Source: Streptomyces sp. WMMC940
GTDB taxonomy: Bacteria; Actinomycetota; Actinomycetes; Streptomycetales; Streptomycetaceae
DNA: 64,000 bases
Direction of reading: 5' to 3'
Assembly: GCF_027460265.1 (NCBI RefSeq)
Contig: NZ_JAPZBC010000001.1
Coordinates: 1,054,001-1,118,000, forward strand
Positions 47,219 to 55,149 of the stretch are shown piece by piece. The translations under genes and the position numbers were made by a program. Every line of letters starts with the position of its first letter. Within the stretch, counting starts at the first letter, position 1. The notes under the pieces are model-generated. The model had not been told where the DNA came from, ran no database searches, and saw only the letters and a program-made list of their open reading frames with translations.

Positions 47219-50203
47219 TCAGATGCGCGAGAGAATGATCTTCACGAGTGCTTCGGCTGCCGCCATGTCGTTGATCCAGTCCCATCCCTGTTGCCTGCCG
47301 ACGCGCACCTGAAGGCTGGATCCGTCATCGCGCTGCACGCGGACTTCTTTGCCGTCGGCATCCCCGGGGGTCGGAGCGGGGCAAATCCAGGACTTGTCAG
47401 TGATGTCGATCTGGCGACATTCATCCCTACCCGACCAAGTCAATGTGGGCTGGTATGACCATTCGACAGTTGCGGGGTTGTCGGTATATGGCGGCGTGTA
47501 GTATCCGCATTGTCCGAAAAACGCGGCACCGGTGTTCCCTGGGTCTGAGTTTCTACGCACTTCCAGCTCCGTGGCAATCGCCAGATATCCAGCGGTGCGC
47601 TTCAGGTCGGACGGTTTCAGGATTGAGCAGGGATCAAACGCGGGCTGCGGGGTCGCGTTCACGTCGCCCGGCGGTGACGCTGGCGAGACCGATGCCGGTG
47701 AGGTGTCGACGACGGTCGGCGTTTCCTCGCGGTAGGTGCCGCTCAGAGTCGGATCTCCGGTAATGGTGAGCGTGCGATCTCGGCTACCGATATCGCCTGC
47801 TGCGGAGAGGCTGATCGTTGCCTTCCGGCTGCTGTCCAGGTCCTGGCACGTCATCGTGATGGTGGTGCTGCTTGACGGGTCGTCCACGGTGTAGCGGCAC
47901 ACCGTGAGATCCTCGCGGCTCGCGGGGAGCCATCGCGCGTTGGCCCCGTCGAAGTCGAACTTTGCGCCGTCCTGCCGGGTCCACACCCCGAGAATCCGCG
48001 CCCACGGAGGTGCCGATGCCTCCTTGCCGGTGCCGCCGAGCGCGGCGCACCTGCTGCGGGCCGCTGTGTCCTTGGGGCTGGTGGTCGTGACGCATACCGA
48101 GCGCTCGGCGTCCGCTGTGACGGTGCAGGTTGCCGAAGCAGCGCCCTCGTCGCAGCCCCAGTAGACGATCTTGACGCCGGTGGGCAGGGGGCCGTCGGGC
48201 ACGACCGTGACCGGTCCCTGCTCTCCCTTGGCCACCCGGACGACCTTCGTGCAGTCGCTCCGGCCGCCCTCGACACGGCAGGTTCCCTCGGTTGTGCCGG
48301 GCATCGCGCCCACCTCGAAGACGTCGGTCGCTACCTGAACGTGCAGCGGCACCGAGGGCTTGGCACCTGCTTCGCCGCCCTGCCCCAGGACCCACACGCC
48401 GCCGCCTCCGATCGCCAGCAAGGCGCCGCCGATCAGGAGCTTGGCGGTCAGCGTCAGGCCTCCTTGGGAGAGTCCTCCGCCGGGTGGCGTGTGGCCGTCG
48501 GTCCTGTGGCGGTGAGGCGGCTGGGTCGTGTCGGCAATGCCGTGGTCGACGGACCCTGGCTCCTTCGCATGTTCCGCGCCACCGGAATGGCCGTCTGCGG
48601 AACCGGGCTGGCTGTCCGCGCCGCTGTTGTATCCGTCTCCGGCATGGGACGGGTCACTCGCCTCCTTGCCGTCCGCCGAGGGGGATCCGTCCTGCGCTGC
48701 TTGCGCGCCTGAGTCCGGCTCCGGCGGCCCGGTCGTCGTGCCGTGGGGATCCGCGAGTGTCTGACCGTGCTCAGCGATGTCCGCACGGCCGTCGTCGCCC
48801 AGTGAGCGCCAGGCGGCTGCGGCCGCTGTAAAGGCTGCCACGGCGGCGATCCTCTTGCCGGTGAGCAGGGAACGGACGCCGGTCTCGTGGGTGAAGTAGG
48901 CACGGGCACGCTCGTCACCGGCTTGCTCCGCCGCTGTCAGACCCCGGGTGAGGATGCGTCCCCAGGCCCCCCACCGCAGGGAGCATGCTGTGGCAGGAGC
49001 GGCAGCCCGGGCCAGCCGGACTCCGAGATCCGGTCGGCCCGAACGGCCTGCGGCCTCGATCCAGGCGGCTATGAGCGGGCTGTGCTCGGCGACCTCTGCG
49101 GCTGATGTGACACGTGCCGTGGCCCACGCTGTCAGTCGGCCGGTGATCTCGGCGATCCGGGCCGTGTCCTGGCCAGGGCTGGCGGCGGGGGCTGCGGCGA
49201 CGTCCGGGAAGAGCCTGACCTTCTCGTCGGCACGGGTGAGGAGCCCGAATGCGGCGAGCCGCCCGGCGGTCGTACTTACTGCTTCGGCAGTCGCGGAGGG
49301 CGCCAGCAGAATCGCCAGCAGGTCGATCGACACCTCGGCGGCCGGGGCCACCGACAGCAGCTCGAGGATCCCCCGTTCCACGCCGGTCGCGGCCGTGATG
49401 AGGTCGTGGAGGAGCTCAGGAACCTCGACCGGAGTGGGTAACCGCGCAAGTCCTGTGCTGCCGTCGCGCCGGGCCAGCGCGGTGGCGCGCAGCAGCTTGA
49501 AGGGGTGCCCCAGGCACGCTTCCCAGAGCAGGGACGCGCCGACTTCGTCCGCCGGGCGCAGTTCACGCCGCAGTTCCCTGGCGAACAGCTGCTGCGCCGC
49601 CGACTGCGGGAGACCGGCGAGTTCGAGCGCCTTGCCGTGTCCCCAGAGCGTGCGCTCCCCGGAGGCGACCAGTACGGTGCCGGCGGGTATCACGTCCTGA
49701 AGCCGCGCCAGATACCGGCTCGGCTCGTCGAAGTCATCGACAACCAGGCAAAGCCGGAGGTCGGCCAGCAGGGCGTGCAACTCCCCGTCGCTCGGGCGGT
49801 AGCCAGGACTGTCGTAGCAGGCCTCAAACACGCTCTGAAGCAGGTCGTCGAGGTCCTTCCCGTACCCGTCAAGGAATACCACCCCATCGCGGCCGTCGAG
49901 TTCGAGGGCGGCGTGCCGGATCAATGTGCTCTTGCCGATTCCGTCCGCGCCGTACACCTGCACGGGCTCGTTGTCCGCGATGGATCGCAGCACCAGCGCT
50001 GCTTCGTCGTCGCGCCCCAGGAGGGCGGCGGCGCCGCTGGGGAGACGCTCGATGTGTGCCCGCCGTTGCGGCTTCACACGTGGGGCAGCCTGGTGGACCT
50101 GCACCAGCGAAGCGTTGGCGGTCACGAGTACGTTGTGGTCTCCGGTGGAGAACTGTCCGATGGCGTCGCCGCCCACCGACAGCGCCCTCTCCCCAGCCGT
50201 CAT
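47219..50203 (-). CDS. membrane-spanning STAND/NB-ARC-like NTPase with extracytoplasmic DUF3558-like C-terminus
   Basis: In this 994-residue protein, residues 8-26 are a glycine/aspartate tag (SVGGDAIGQFSTGDHNVL). The NTPase domain has the P-loop GADGIGKST (85-93), Walker B LCLVVDDFD (151-159), and ELAGLPQSAAQQLF and GHPFKLLRA as in NB-ARC/STAND ATPases. Helical repeats run to about 480. A Gly/Ser/His-rich linker (485-580) precedes one transmembrane helix (about 586-607). The C-terminal 385 residues would be outside the cell: a Cys-rich beta region (640-720), a lipocalin-like stretch (735-825) and a DUF3558-like module (856-994; FDPCSILKPSDLKRTAG, FFGQCGYYTP). The ATG at 50203 follows GGGGGG; an ATG at 50245 is possible. 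The function is unknown, probably signalling or conflict. Confidence 0.85.
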   Translation of the reverse strand: MTAGERALSVGGDAIGQFSTGDHNVLVTANASLVQVHQAAPRVKPQRRAHIERLPSGAAALLGRDDEAALVLRSIADNEPVQVYGADGIGKSTLIRHAALELDGRDGVVFLDGYGKDLDDLLQSVFEACYDSPGYRPSDGELHALLADLRLCLVVDDFDEPSRYLARLQDVIPAGTVLVASGERTLWGHGKALELAGLPQSAAQQLFARELRRELRPADEVGASLLWEACLGHPFKLLRATALARRDGSTGLARLPTPVEVPELLHDLITAATGVERGILELLSVAPAAEVSIDLLAILLAPSATAEAVSTTAGRLAAFGLLTRADEKVRLFPDVAAAPAASPGQDTARIAEITGRLTAWATARVTSAAEVAEHSPLIAAWIEAAGRSGRPDLGVRLARAAAPATACSLRWGAWGRILTRGLTAAEQAGDERARAYFTHETGVRSLLTGKRIAAVAAFTAAAAAWRSLGDDGRADIAEHGQTLADPHGTTTGPPEPDSGAQAAQDGSPSADGKEASDPSHAGDGYNSGADSQPGSADGHSGGAEHAKEPGSVDHGIADTTQPPHRHRTDGHTPPGGGLSQGGLTLTAKLLIGGALLAIGGGGVWVLGQGGEAGAKPSVPLHVQVATDVFEVGAMPGTTEGTCRVEGGRSDCTKVVRVAKGEQGPVTVVPDGPLPTGVKIVYWGCDEGAASATCTVTADAERSVCVTTTSPKDTAARSRCAALGGTGKEASAPPWARILGVWTRQDGAKFDFDGANARWLPASREDLTVCRYTVDDPSSSTTITMTCQDLDSSRKATISLSAAGDIGSRDRTLTITGDPTLSGTYREETPTVVDTSPASVSPASPPGDVNATPQPAFDPCSILKPSDLKRTAGYLAIATELEVRRNSDPGNTGAAFFGQCGYYTPPYTDNPATVEWSYQPTLTWSGRDECRQIDITDKSWICPAPTPGDADGKEVRVQRDDGSSLQVRVGRQQGWDWINDMAAAEALVKIILSRI

Positions 50204-50293
50204 TGCCCCCCCGGCCACGACATGTGCAGTGACACGGCCCAGCATCCCGGAACTTCGGCAACTCCGGCAGCGGAATGGGGAATTCCCAAATGA

Positions 50294-50322
50294 ATTATCA
50301 GAATTGACTTACAGCCGTCCAA
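50294..50322 (-). promoter_or_regulatory. near-consensus sigma-70 (HrdB-type) promoter of the NTPase operon
   Basis: On the minus strand TTGGAC (50322-50317), a 17-nt spacer and GATAAT (50299-50294) form an almost ideal vegetative promoter in an AT-rich patch. The start of transcription would be near 50287, leaving an 80-nt leader to the ATG at 50203. Confidence 0.7.
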
Positions 50323-50506
50323 AATAACTCAAGATCGAACAGGCGGGTACCGAGGTAAGCTCGAAAGTCGCCAGCAGTTGATCTTCAGCGCGTACGTCGC
50401 GCAGCCGGGTCCCACTCGGCGACTTGGCGGGCATCGACGCCGAAGCGGACGGAGGCGTGCCCGGAGCGGGCCAGCAGCATCGGGGGGAGGTGCCGCCCTC
50501 GGCGTC

Positions 50507-50626
50507 ATGGGTTCCGAACAGGACCTGATCGACGAGTTCAATGAACTCCACAGAGAAGCTCTGCCCTTCGCCAACCTCAGGAACAACGCCCGAAAGACTC
50601 CGGAGACAGACACCAGCCGCAACTAA
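50507..50626 (+). CDS. possible 39-residue small protein or gene remnant
   Basis: The frame starts MGSEQDLIDEFNELHREALP and ends with TDTSRN before a TAA. The sequence looks like a genuine charged helical protein, and a strong terminator follows 11 nt after the stop. No ribosome-binding site sits at a useful distance, so it may be the C-terminal remnant of a longer gene disrupted within the islet. Confidence 0.35.
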   Translation: MGSEQDLIDEFNELHREALPFANLRNNARKTPETDTSRN

Positions 50627-50636
50627 TCCTGGTCAC

Positions 50637-50676
50637 CCTGTACCGCCCAGCGGCCGCGGCCCCTGGGCGGTACAGG
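50637..50676. terminator. strong terminator hairpin near the right edge of the islet
   Basis: A perfect 14-bp stem CCTGTACCGCCCAG / CTGGGCGGTACAGG (50637-50650 with 50663-50676) with a 12-nt GC-rich loop. Confidence 0.75.
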
Positions 50677-50714
50677 GAGGCGAGCATGACCCCGCCAAGC
50701 TGCACTCCGATTCG

Positions 50715-50761
50715 CCATGATCATCCCGTGCCGGCTCTTGGGATCATCTTGGCTGGACCCC
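50715..50761 (-). repeat. right copy of the 47-bp inverted repeat
   Basis: The reverse complement starts GGGGTCCAGCCAAG and matches 44932-44978 with five substitutions. Together the copies enclose about 5.8 kb. Confidence 0.8.
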
Positions 50762-50972
50762 TGTCCGAGGTGCGGGCACCGGTGGGGCACCGCCCGCGGG
50801 CCGTTCGGCGGCGCGGCGGACGCCGCGCCGCCTCGCGCGGTCCGGTGCCCCGTCCGTCCGCCGCGCGCCCTCGACCGCCTTCCGTGCCTCGCGCGGCGGC
50901 CGTGCCCCCGCGGCGGTGCACATGGCCGCTGCCAGGCCGCGGGAACCGATCTCGTCGTCCACGGACGCCAAC

Positions 50973-50978
50973 TACCCT
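50973..50978 (+). promoter_or_regulatory. -10 box of an apparently leaderless VOC gene
   Basis: TACCCT ends 7 nt before the ATG at 50986; no ribosome-binding site is present. Confidence 0.4.
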
Positions 50979-50985
50979 CGCCGGT

Positions 50986-51363
50986 ATGGAGATCCTCGGA
51001 ACCACGCTGCGTATCTGCGTCGACGACCTGGAAGCCGCGGCCGGCTTCTACGAACGCCTGACCGGCACGCCTGCGCTCCGCTTCGAGCGCGGCGGGGTGT
51101 CGGTGGCGGCGGTGGGCTGCTTCCTGCTCATGAGCGGTCCCGAGTCGGAGCTGGAGATCCTCCGCAAGGTGTCCGCGACCCTCGCGGTCGAGGACGTGGA
51201 CACGGCGTACGCGACGCTCACCGGGGTCGGCGCCGAGGTGGTGGCCGGACCGGTGCCGACGCCGGTGGGCCGCAACCTCATCGCGGTCCACCCCGACGGG
51301 TCGGTGTTCGAGTACGCCGACCGGAAGCCCGCCGCCGACGGCCCCGGCGCGCCGGGCCACTGA
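50986..51363 (+). CDS. VOC (glyoxalase/bleomycin-resistance fold) protein
   Basis: The 125-residue protein starts MEILGTTLRICVDDLEAAAG, followed by FYERLTGTPALRFERGGVSV, VGCFLLMSGPESELE and the final strand NLIAVHPDGSVFEYADRKP with the conserved His and Glu. It is a single VOC module that dimerises to form a metal site. The substrate is unknown. It is the first ordinary chromosomal gene right of the islet and is likely translated from a leaderless mRNA. Confidence 0.85.
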   Translation: MEILGTTLRICVDDLEAAAGFYERLTGTPALRFERGGVSVAAVGCFLLMSGPESELEILRKVSATLAVEDVDTAYATLTGVGAEVVAGPVPTPVGRNLIAVHPDGSVFEYADRKPAADGPGAPGH

Positions 51364-51513
51364 GCTCCTGTCGGGTCCGGCGGACCACGGCGGGGGACGC
51401 CGAGGCCCCGCCCGCCTGGCCACGCTCCGCACCCGCCGGGCCAGGGCTCGACACCGCCCGCGGCGGAGCGGCCGTCCGGCGCAGCCACGGCCTCCCCGCT
51501 GCCGGCCCGGGCC

Positions 51514-51881
51514 TCACGCCTCCGGGCACGGCGGCCGCATCCGGCGGTCGTGGCGCGCCGGCAGTGGTTCGCCGGTGAGCCGGGACCAGATCTCGCCGAG
51601 GACCTCTGCCTCTCGCAGGTCCGCCGCCTCGAAGCCCTCGTCGAAGACGCCCGGGCCCCGGCCGGTCGCCCTCCGCCAGGAGCAGCCGGGCCTCCCGCAC
51701 CCGGAACCGGCCCGCTCGGGCAGAGCGGACGAGAGCCGGTCCACCACCGGGCGGGCGCCCGCCGTGCGGCCGGCGTCCAGCAGGGTCCCGATCGCCTCCC
51801 GGGCCAGTGCCGCCGTCGGCGCCGTCCGGGCGCCGGTGGCGCGGGCGTCGACGACGCCGCCCCGCCGGTAGCCGCGGTCGT
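51514..51881 (-). pseudogene. C-terminal remnant of a DUF5107/TPR protein
   Basis: Conserved pieces appear in different minus-strand frames: ALAREAIGTLLDAGRTAGAR, then VREARLLLAEGDRPG one frame over, then GVFDEGFEAADLREAEVLGE and LTGEPLPARHDRRM back in the first. These match the last 110 or so residues of large tetratricopeptide DUF5107 proteins of Streptomyces. At least two frameshifts and the missing N-terminal 1000 residues show it is dead. Confidence 0.65.
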
Positions 51882-52402
51882 AGCACGGCGGTACGACCAC
51901 GCCGCCCTTCGGAGGCGCCGAGCCCGGCACGACGCCCTGTTCACAGGACACCCGGCAAGCGGATGCGTCCGGCACGGTGCCGGACGCGGGCGGGCGCAGA
52001 CCCGGACCGCGGGGAGCGCGGATCACGACGGCGTTCCGGGTGCGGCCGCCCCGGGCGGCGCGGCTCCAACGCCGATCCGGTGCCGAGCGAACAGGCGGCC
52101 GTGTCCGTTCCGTGCAAGGGCCCGTTCGGCACCATGCGTCATATGCACCATATTGTCCGGATGCATCACTCGAATGGCTGGTTTAGGGTGAAAAAGCTTG
52201 TGCTCGTGAGCAAGCGCGTCGCGCACCGCGGCGCGAGCCGTGCGCCCGGGCCGTCCGCCCCGGGGCAGTGGGTGCCAGGTGCCCGGCTCTTCGCCGGGAC
52301 GGTCCGGTCCGGGCCACCAGCCCGAAGGACGTGCCCTCCCGAGCGGGCGGGCCCCTGGGCGCCCGAGCGCAGGCCCCCGCAACCGATTACGGAGGTACCC
52401 GC
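51882..52402. other. intergenic region before the DUF4232 gene
   Basis: About 520 nt without a supported gene. The patch 52136-52200 is AT-richer and probably contains the promoter. GCTTG...CAAGC (52196-52200 with 52211-52215) can form a small hairpin in the leader. Confidence 0.4.
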
Positions 52403-53050
52403 ATGTCATGGCCGATACGCACCCGCACGGGCGGTGACCACGCAGGTCCGGGCCGTCCCGTCCCTGATCCTGCGGTGCGCACCCGTGCGGCACGTGTCCG
52501 TACGGCCGTCCGTGCCCGTACCAGGACCCGTGCCCGGGCACGGGTCCTGGGCACCCTGGCGGCGGTGGTGGCCCTCGCCGCACCGGTGGTGTCGGCAGCA
52601 CCCGCCGCGGCGGCGCCGCCCCCGCCGTGCCTGACCTCGGACCTGTCGCTGTCCTGGGCTCCGGGCGGCACGGCCGTCTCGGGCGGCACGGAGCCCGGCA
52701 GCAGCCGGACCGCCGTCGTCGCCCTGCGGAACGCGGGGGACACCACCTGTCTGCTGGACGGCTTCCCGAAGGTGACGCTCGCCCAGGGGGCCACGACGGA
52801 GAACCTCGTGGACCAGCGGTCGGTGGCGCACTCGGCCGTCACCCTCGAGCCCGGGGCGAGCGCCCGGTTCACCCTCACGTTCCGGCAGGGGCAGTCCGGC
52901 CAGGACGGGGTGATCGAGCCGGTCACCGCGATCGTGACCCCGCCGAACAACACGGCGTCCACGAACATGCGCTGGCGCTGGGGCCCGGTCGCCGAGCAGG
53001 AGTCGGCCGACCCGCCGCGCAACTTCGTGGGTCCCGTGGTGGCCGCCTGA
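52403..53050 (+). CDS. secreted DUF4232-domain protein
   Basis: The 215-residue protein starts at an ATG 8 nt after GGAGG. An Arg-rich N-region (about 45 residues) leads into the hydrophobic VLGTLAAVVALAAPVVSAAP and probable cleavage near AAAA. The mature part is a DUF4232 beta-sandwich: CLTSDLSLSWAPGGTAVSG, SSRTAVVALRNAGDTTCLLD, with a likely disulfide between the two cysteines. Family members are exported actinobacterial proteins, often lipoproteins, of unknown role. A perfect palindrome follows. Confidence 0.85.
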   Translation: MSWPIRTRTGGDHAGPGRPVPDPAVRTRAARVRTAVRARTRTRARARVLGTLAAVVALAAPVVSAAPAAAAPPPPCLTSDLSLSWAPGGTAVSGGTEPGSSRTAVVALRNAGDTTCLLDGFPKVTLAQGATTENLVDQRSVAHSAVTLEPGASARFTLTFRQGQSGQDGVIEPVTAIVTPPNNTASTNMRWRWGPVAEQESADPPRNFVGPVVAA

Positions 53051-53117
53051 GTCCCCCTCAGCCCCTGAGCCCCCGGCGCCACTCGGGACGCTGTTGGCGA
53101 ATTCGGGGGCTCGCGTG

Positions 53118-53160
53118 ACGTCGGCCTTCAAGACCCGGTTGTGGTCTTGAAGGCCGACGT
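53118..53160. terminator. perfect 17-bp hairpin between the DUF4232 gene and the IS1182-type transposase
   Basis: A perfect 17-bp inverted repeat (53118-53134 with 53144-53160, 9-nt loop) starts 68 nt after the DUF4232 stop and ends 22 nt before the transposase ATG. It may terminate incoming transcription to keep the transposase silent, or be part of the element end. Confidence 0.6.
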
Positions 53161-53181
53161 TGTCGTATGGGGTGGGTGCGG

Positions 53182-54842
53182 ATGTCGATGCAGCCGGGCG
53201 GGCCGAGTGAGGTCCCGGCGGAGACGGTGCGGGTGGCGCGGGCTGCGTTCCCCAGAGGCAGCTTGGCGATCCGGGTCCGAGACGAGTTGGGGCCGCTGTT
53301 CACGGATGAGGAGTTCGCGGACCTGTTCCCGGCGCGGGGCAAGCCTGCCTGGTCGCCGGGGCGGTTGGCGCTCGTGCTGGTGTTGCAGTTTGTGGAGGGG
53401 CTGACCGACCGGCAGGCCGCGGAGGCGGTGCGGGCAAGGATCGACTTCAAGTACGCCCTCGGCCTGGAACTGAGTGATCCGGGGTTCGACTTCTCGGTGC
53501 TGTCGGAGTTCCGGGACCGTCTGGTGGAGGCGGATGCGGGGCGGCGTGTTCTGGACGGCATCCTTGCCGCGGCCGGGGAGAAAGGGGCTGCTCAAGACGG
53601 CCGGCCGGGCAAGGACCGACTCCACCCACGTGCTGACAGCCGCCCGGGATGTCGTCTGGCTGGAGCGGGTCGCGGAGACCTTGCGGTCGGCGTTGAACGT
53701 TCTGGCCCAGGCGGCCCCGGACTGGCTGGTGCAGGTGGCCGAGCCGGACTGGTTCAAGCACTACGCGAGCAGGGCCGAGGACTCCCGGTTCCCCAAGGCC
53801 CGCACCCGGCGGGACGAGATGGGGCTGCGGATCGGACGGGACGGGACACGGCTGCTTCAGGCCGTCTGGTCTCGCCAGGCGCCGCCGCAACTGCGCACGC
53901 TCCACCAGGTGGAGCACCTGCGCCAGATGTGGGTGCAGAACTTTCACCAGGTCGAAGGCGAGGTGAGGCGGCGGGACCCAAAAGACCGGCCTCCCGGCAC
54001 GACATGCCTGGTCAACCCCTACGACCTTGAGGCCCGCAACAGCGTCAAGCGGGATACCTCCTGGGCGGGATACAAGGTCCACTTCACCGAGACCTGCGAG
54101 CCGGACACTCCCAACCTGATCACGAACGTGGCCACCACCGGCGCCACGGTGCCCGACGTGTCGATGACCGAGTCCGTGCACGTCCAGCTCGCCGAGGCAG
54201 GCCGTCTGCCCGCCGAGCACCTGGTCGACGCCGGATACGTCGATGCACATGCGCTCGTGCGAGCCCGCCGCGAATACGGCCTCATCCTCACCGGCCCGGC
54301 CGCCTTGGCCATCAGTCCCCAGACTGCGGCAGGCGGCGGATTCACTGGCGACGATTTCGGCATCGACTGGGAAAACGGGCAGGTCACCTGCCCTGGAGGC
54401 AGGACCACGACCCGCTGGAATCCGGACCGTTCACCCGAAGGCACCCCCGTGATCCGGGTCCGTTTCAACAAGACCGACTGCCGGCCCTGTCCGGTCCGCC
54501 AGCAGTGCACCACCTCCAGCGTCGGCCGCCGCCTGACCCTTCGGCCCCGCGAGGAACACGAAGCCCTCCGCCAGGCCCGCACCGACCAGGACACCGACAC
54601 CTGGAAAGAGCGCTACAAGACCCGCGCCGGTGTCGAAGGCACCATCTCCCAAGCCACCCAGCGGTGCGGCCTGCGCAGATCCCGCTACCTCGGCCTCGCG
54701 AAGACCGCCCTGCAACACCAACTCACCGGGGCCGCGATCAACCTCGCCCGCATCGACGCCCATCTCACCGAAACACCCCGAGCCCGCACCCGCACCAGCC
54801 ACTTCGCAGCACTGCGCGCCCGCCCACCGCACGGCGGGCCGC
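53182..54842 (+). pseudogene. IS1182-family transposase, frameshifted and 3'-altered
   Basis: The reading begins MSMQPGGPSEVPAETVRVAR and shows the family N-terminus (FADLFPARGKPAWSPGRLAL, LSDPGFDFSVLSEFRDRL). At 53580-53592 (AAAGGGGCTG) the frame must shift by +1 to continue with LLKTAGRARTDSTHV, the DDE strand; one extra G is the simplest explanation. The rest is intact (DAGYVDAHALVRARREYGLI, CRPCPVRQQCTTS, YKTRAGVEGTISQATQRCGL with the catalytic Glu) to SHFAAL near 54812. There the normal stop is lost and a 19-bp tandem repeat begins. Confidence 0.85.
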
Positions 54843-54878
54843 CCACCGCACGGCGGGCCGCTCACCGCACGGCGGGCG
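54822..54878. repeat. 19-bp tandem repeat, three copies
   Basis: GCCCACCGCACGGCGGGCC at 54822 is repeated exactly at 54841 and with two changes at 54860. Each unit is itself self-complementary (GCCCACCG / CGGCGGGC). Confidence 0.85.
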
Positions 54879-54887
54879 GCTCGCCGT

Positions 54888-55140
54888 GCCACGCCGGCGG
54901 GCGGGCGCCTACGGTGCCGTGTCGTCGGGCCATGACGCGCTCCGCCTCCAACTCCGGCACGACCCGGTCCCGCACCCCCCCGCGCCTCCGTGTGGGCGGC
55001 GGGGAGCTGGAGCCGGCCGACGCGGTCGGGCATCGCGTACTCCCGCGCCACCAGCGGCTCCCGGCCCGTCGCCGCGTGGACCTCCGTCCTGCGCAGGATC
55101 TCCGTGTCCCACCGGGACCGCCGGCCGTCATAGGCGACAC
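54888..55140 (-). pseudogene. unidentified gene remnant
   Basis: In one minus-strand frame the sequence reads VAYDGRRSRWDTEILRRTEV, then LVAREYAMPDRVGRLQLPAA. After a run of seven G a shift of frame continues VRDRVVPELEAERVMARRHG. The amino-acid composition and codon use look genuine, but no family is recognised and no start or complete frame exists. It abuts the damaged right end of the IS and the acetyltransferase gene stop. Confidence 0.45.
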
Positions 55141-55149
55141 TTGCGGCAG

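Larger units (their letters stand above)
53100..54842 (+). mobile_element. IS1182-type insertion sequence, decayed
   Basis: The element consists of the palindromic left region and the broken transposase. I could not find matching terminal inverted repeats: nothing resembling the sequence around 53088-53117 recurs downstream of 54800. The right end seems lost or replaced by the GC-rich tandem repeat. Confidence 0.6.
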
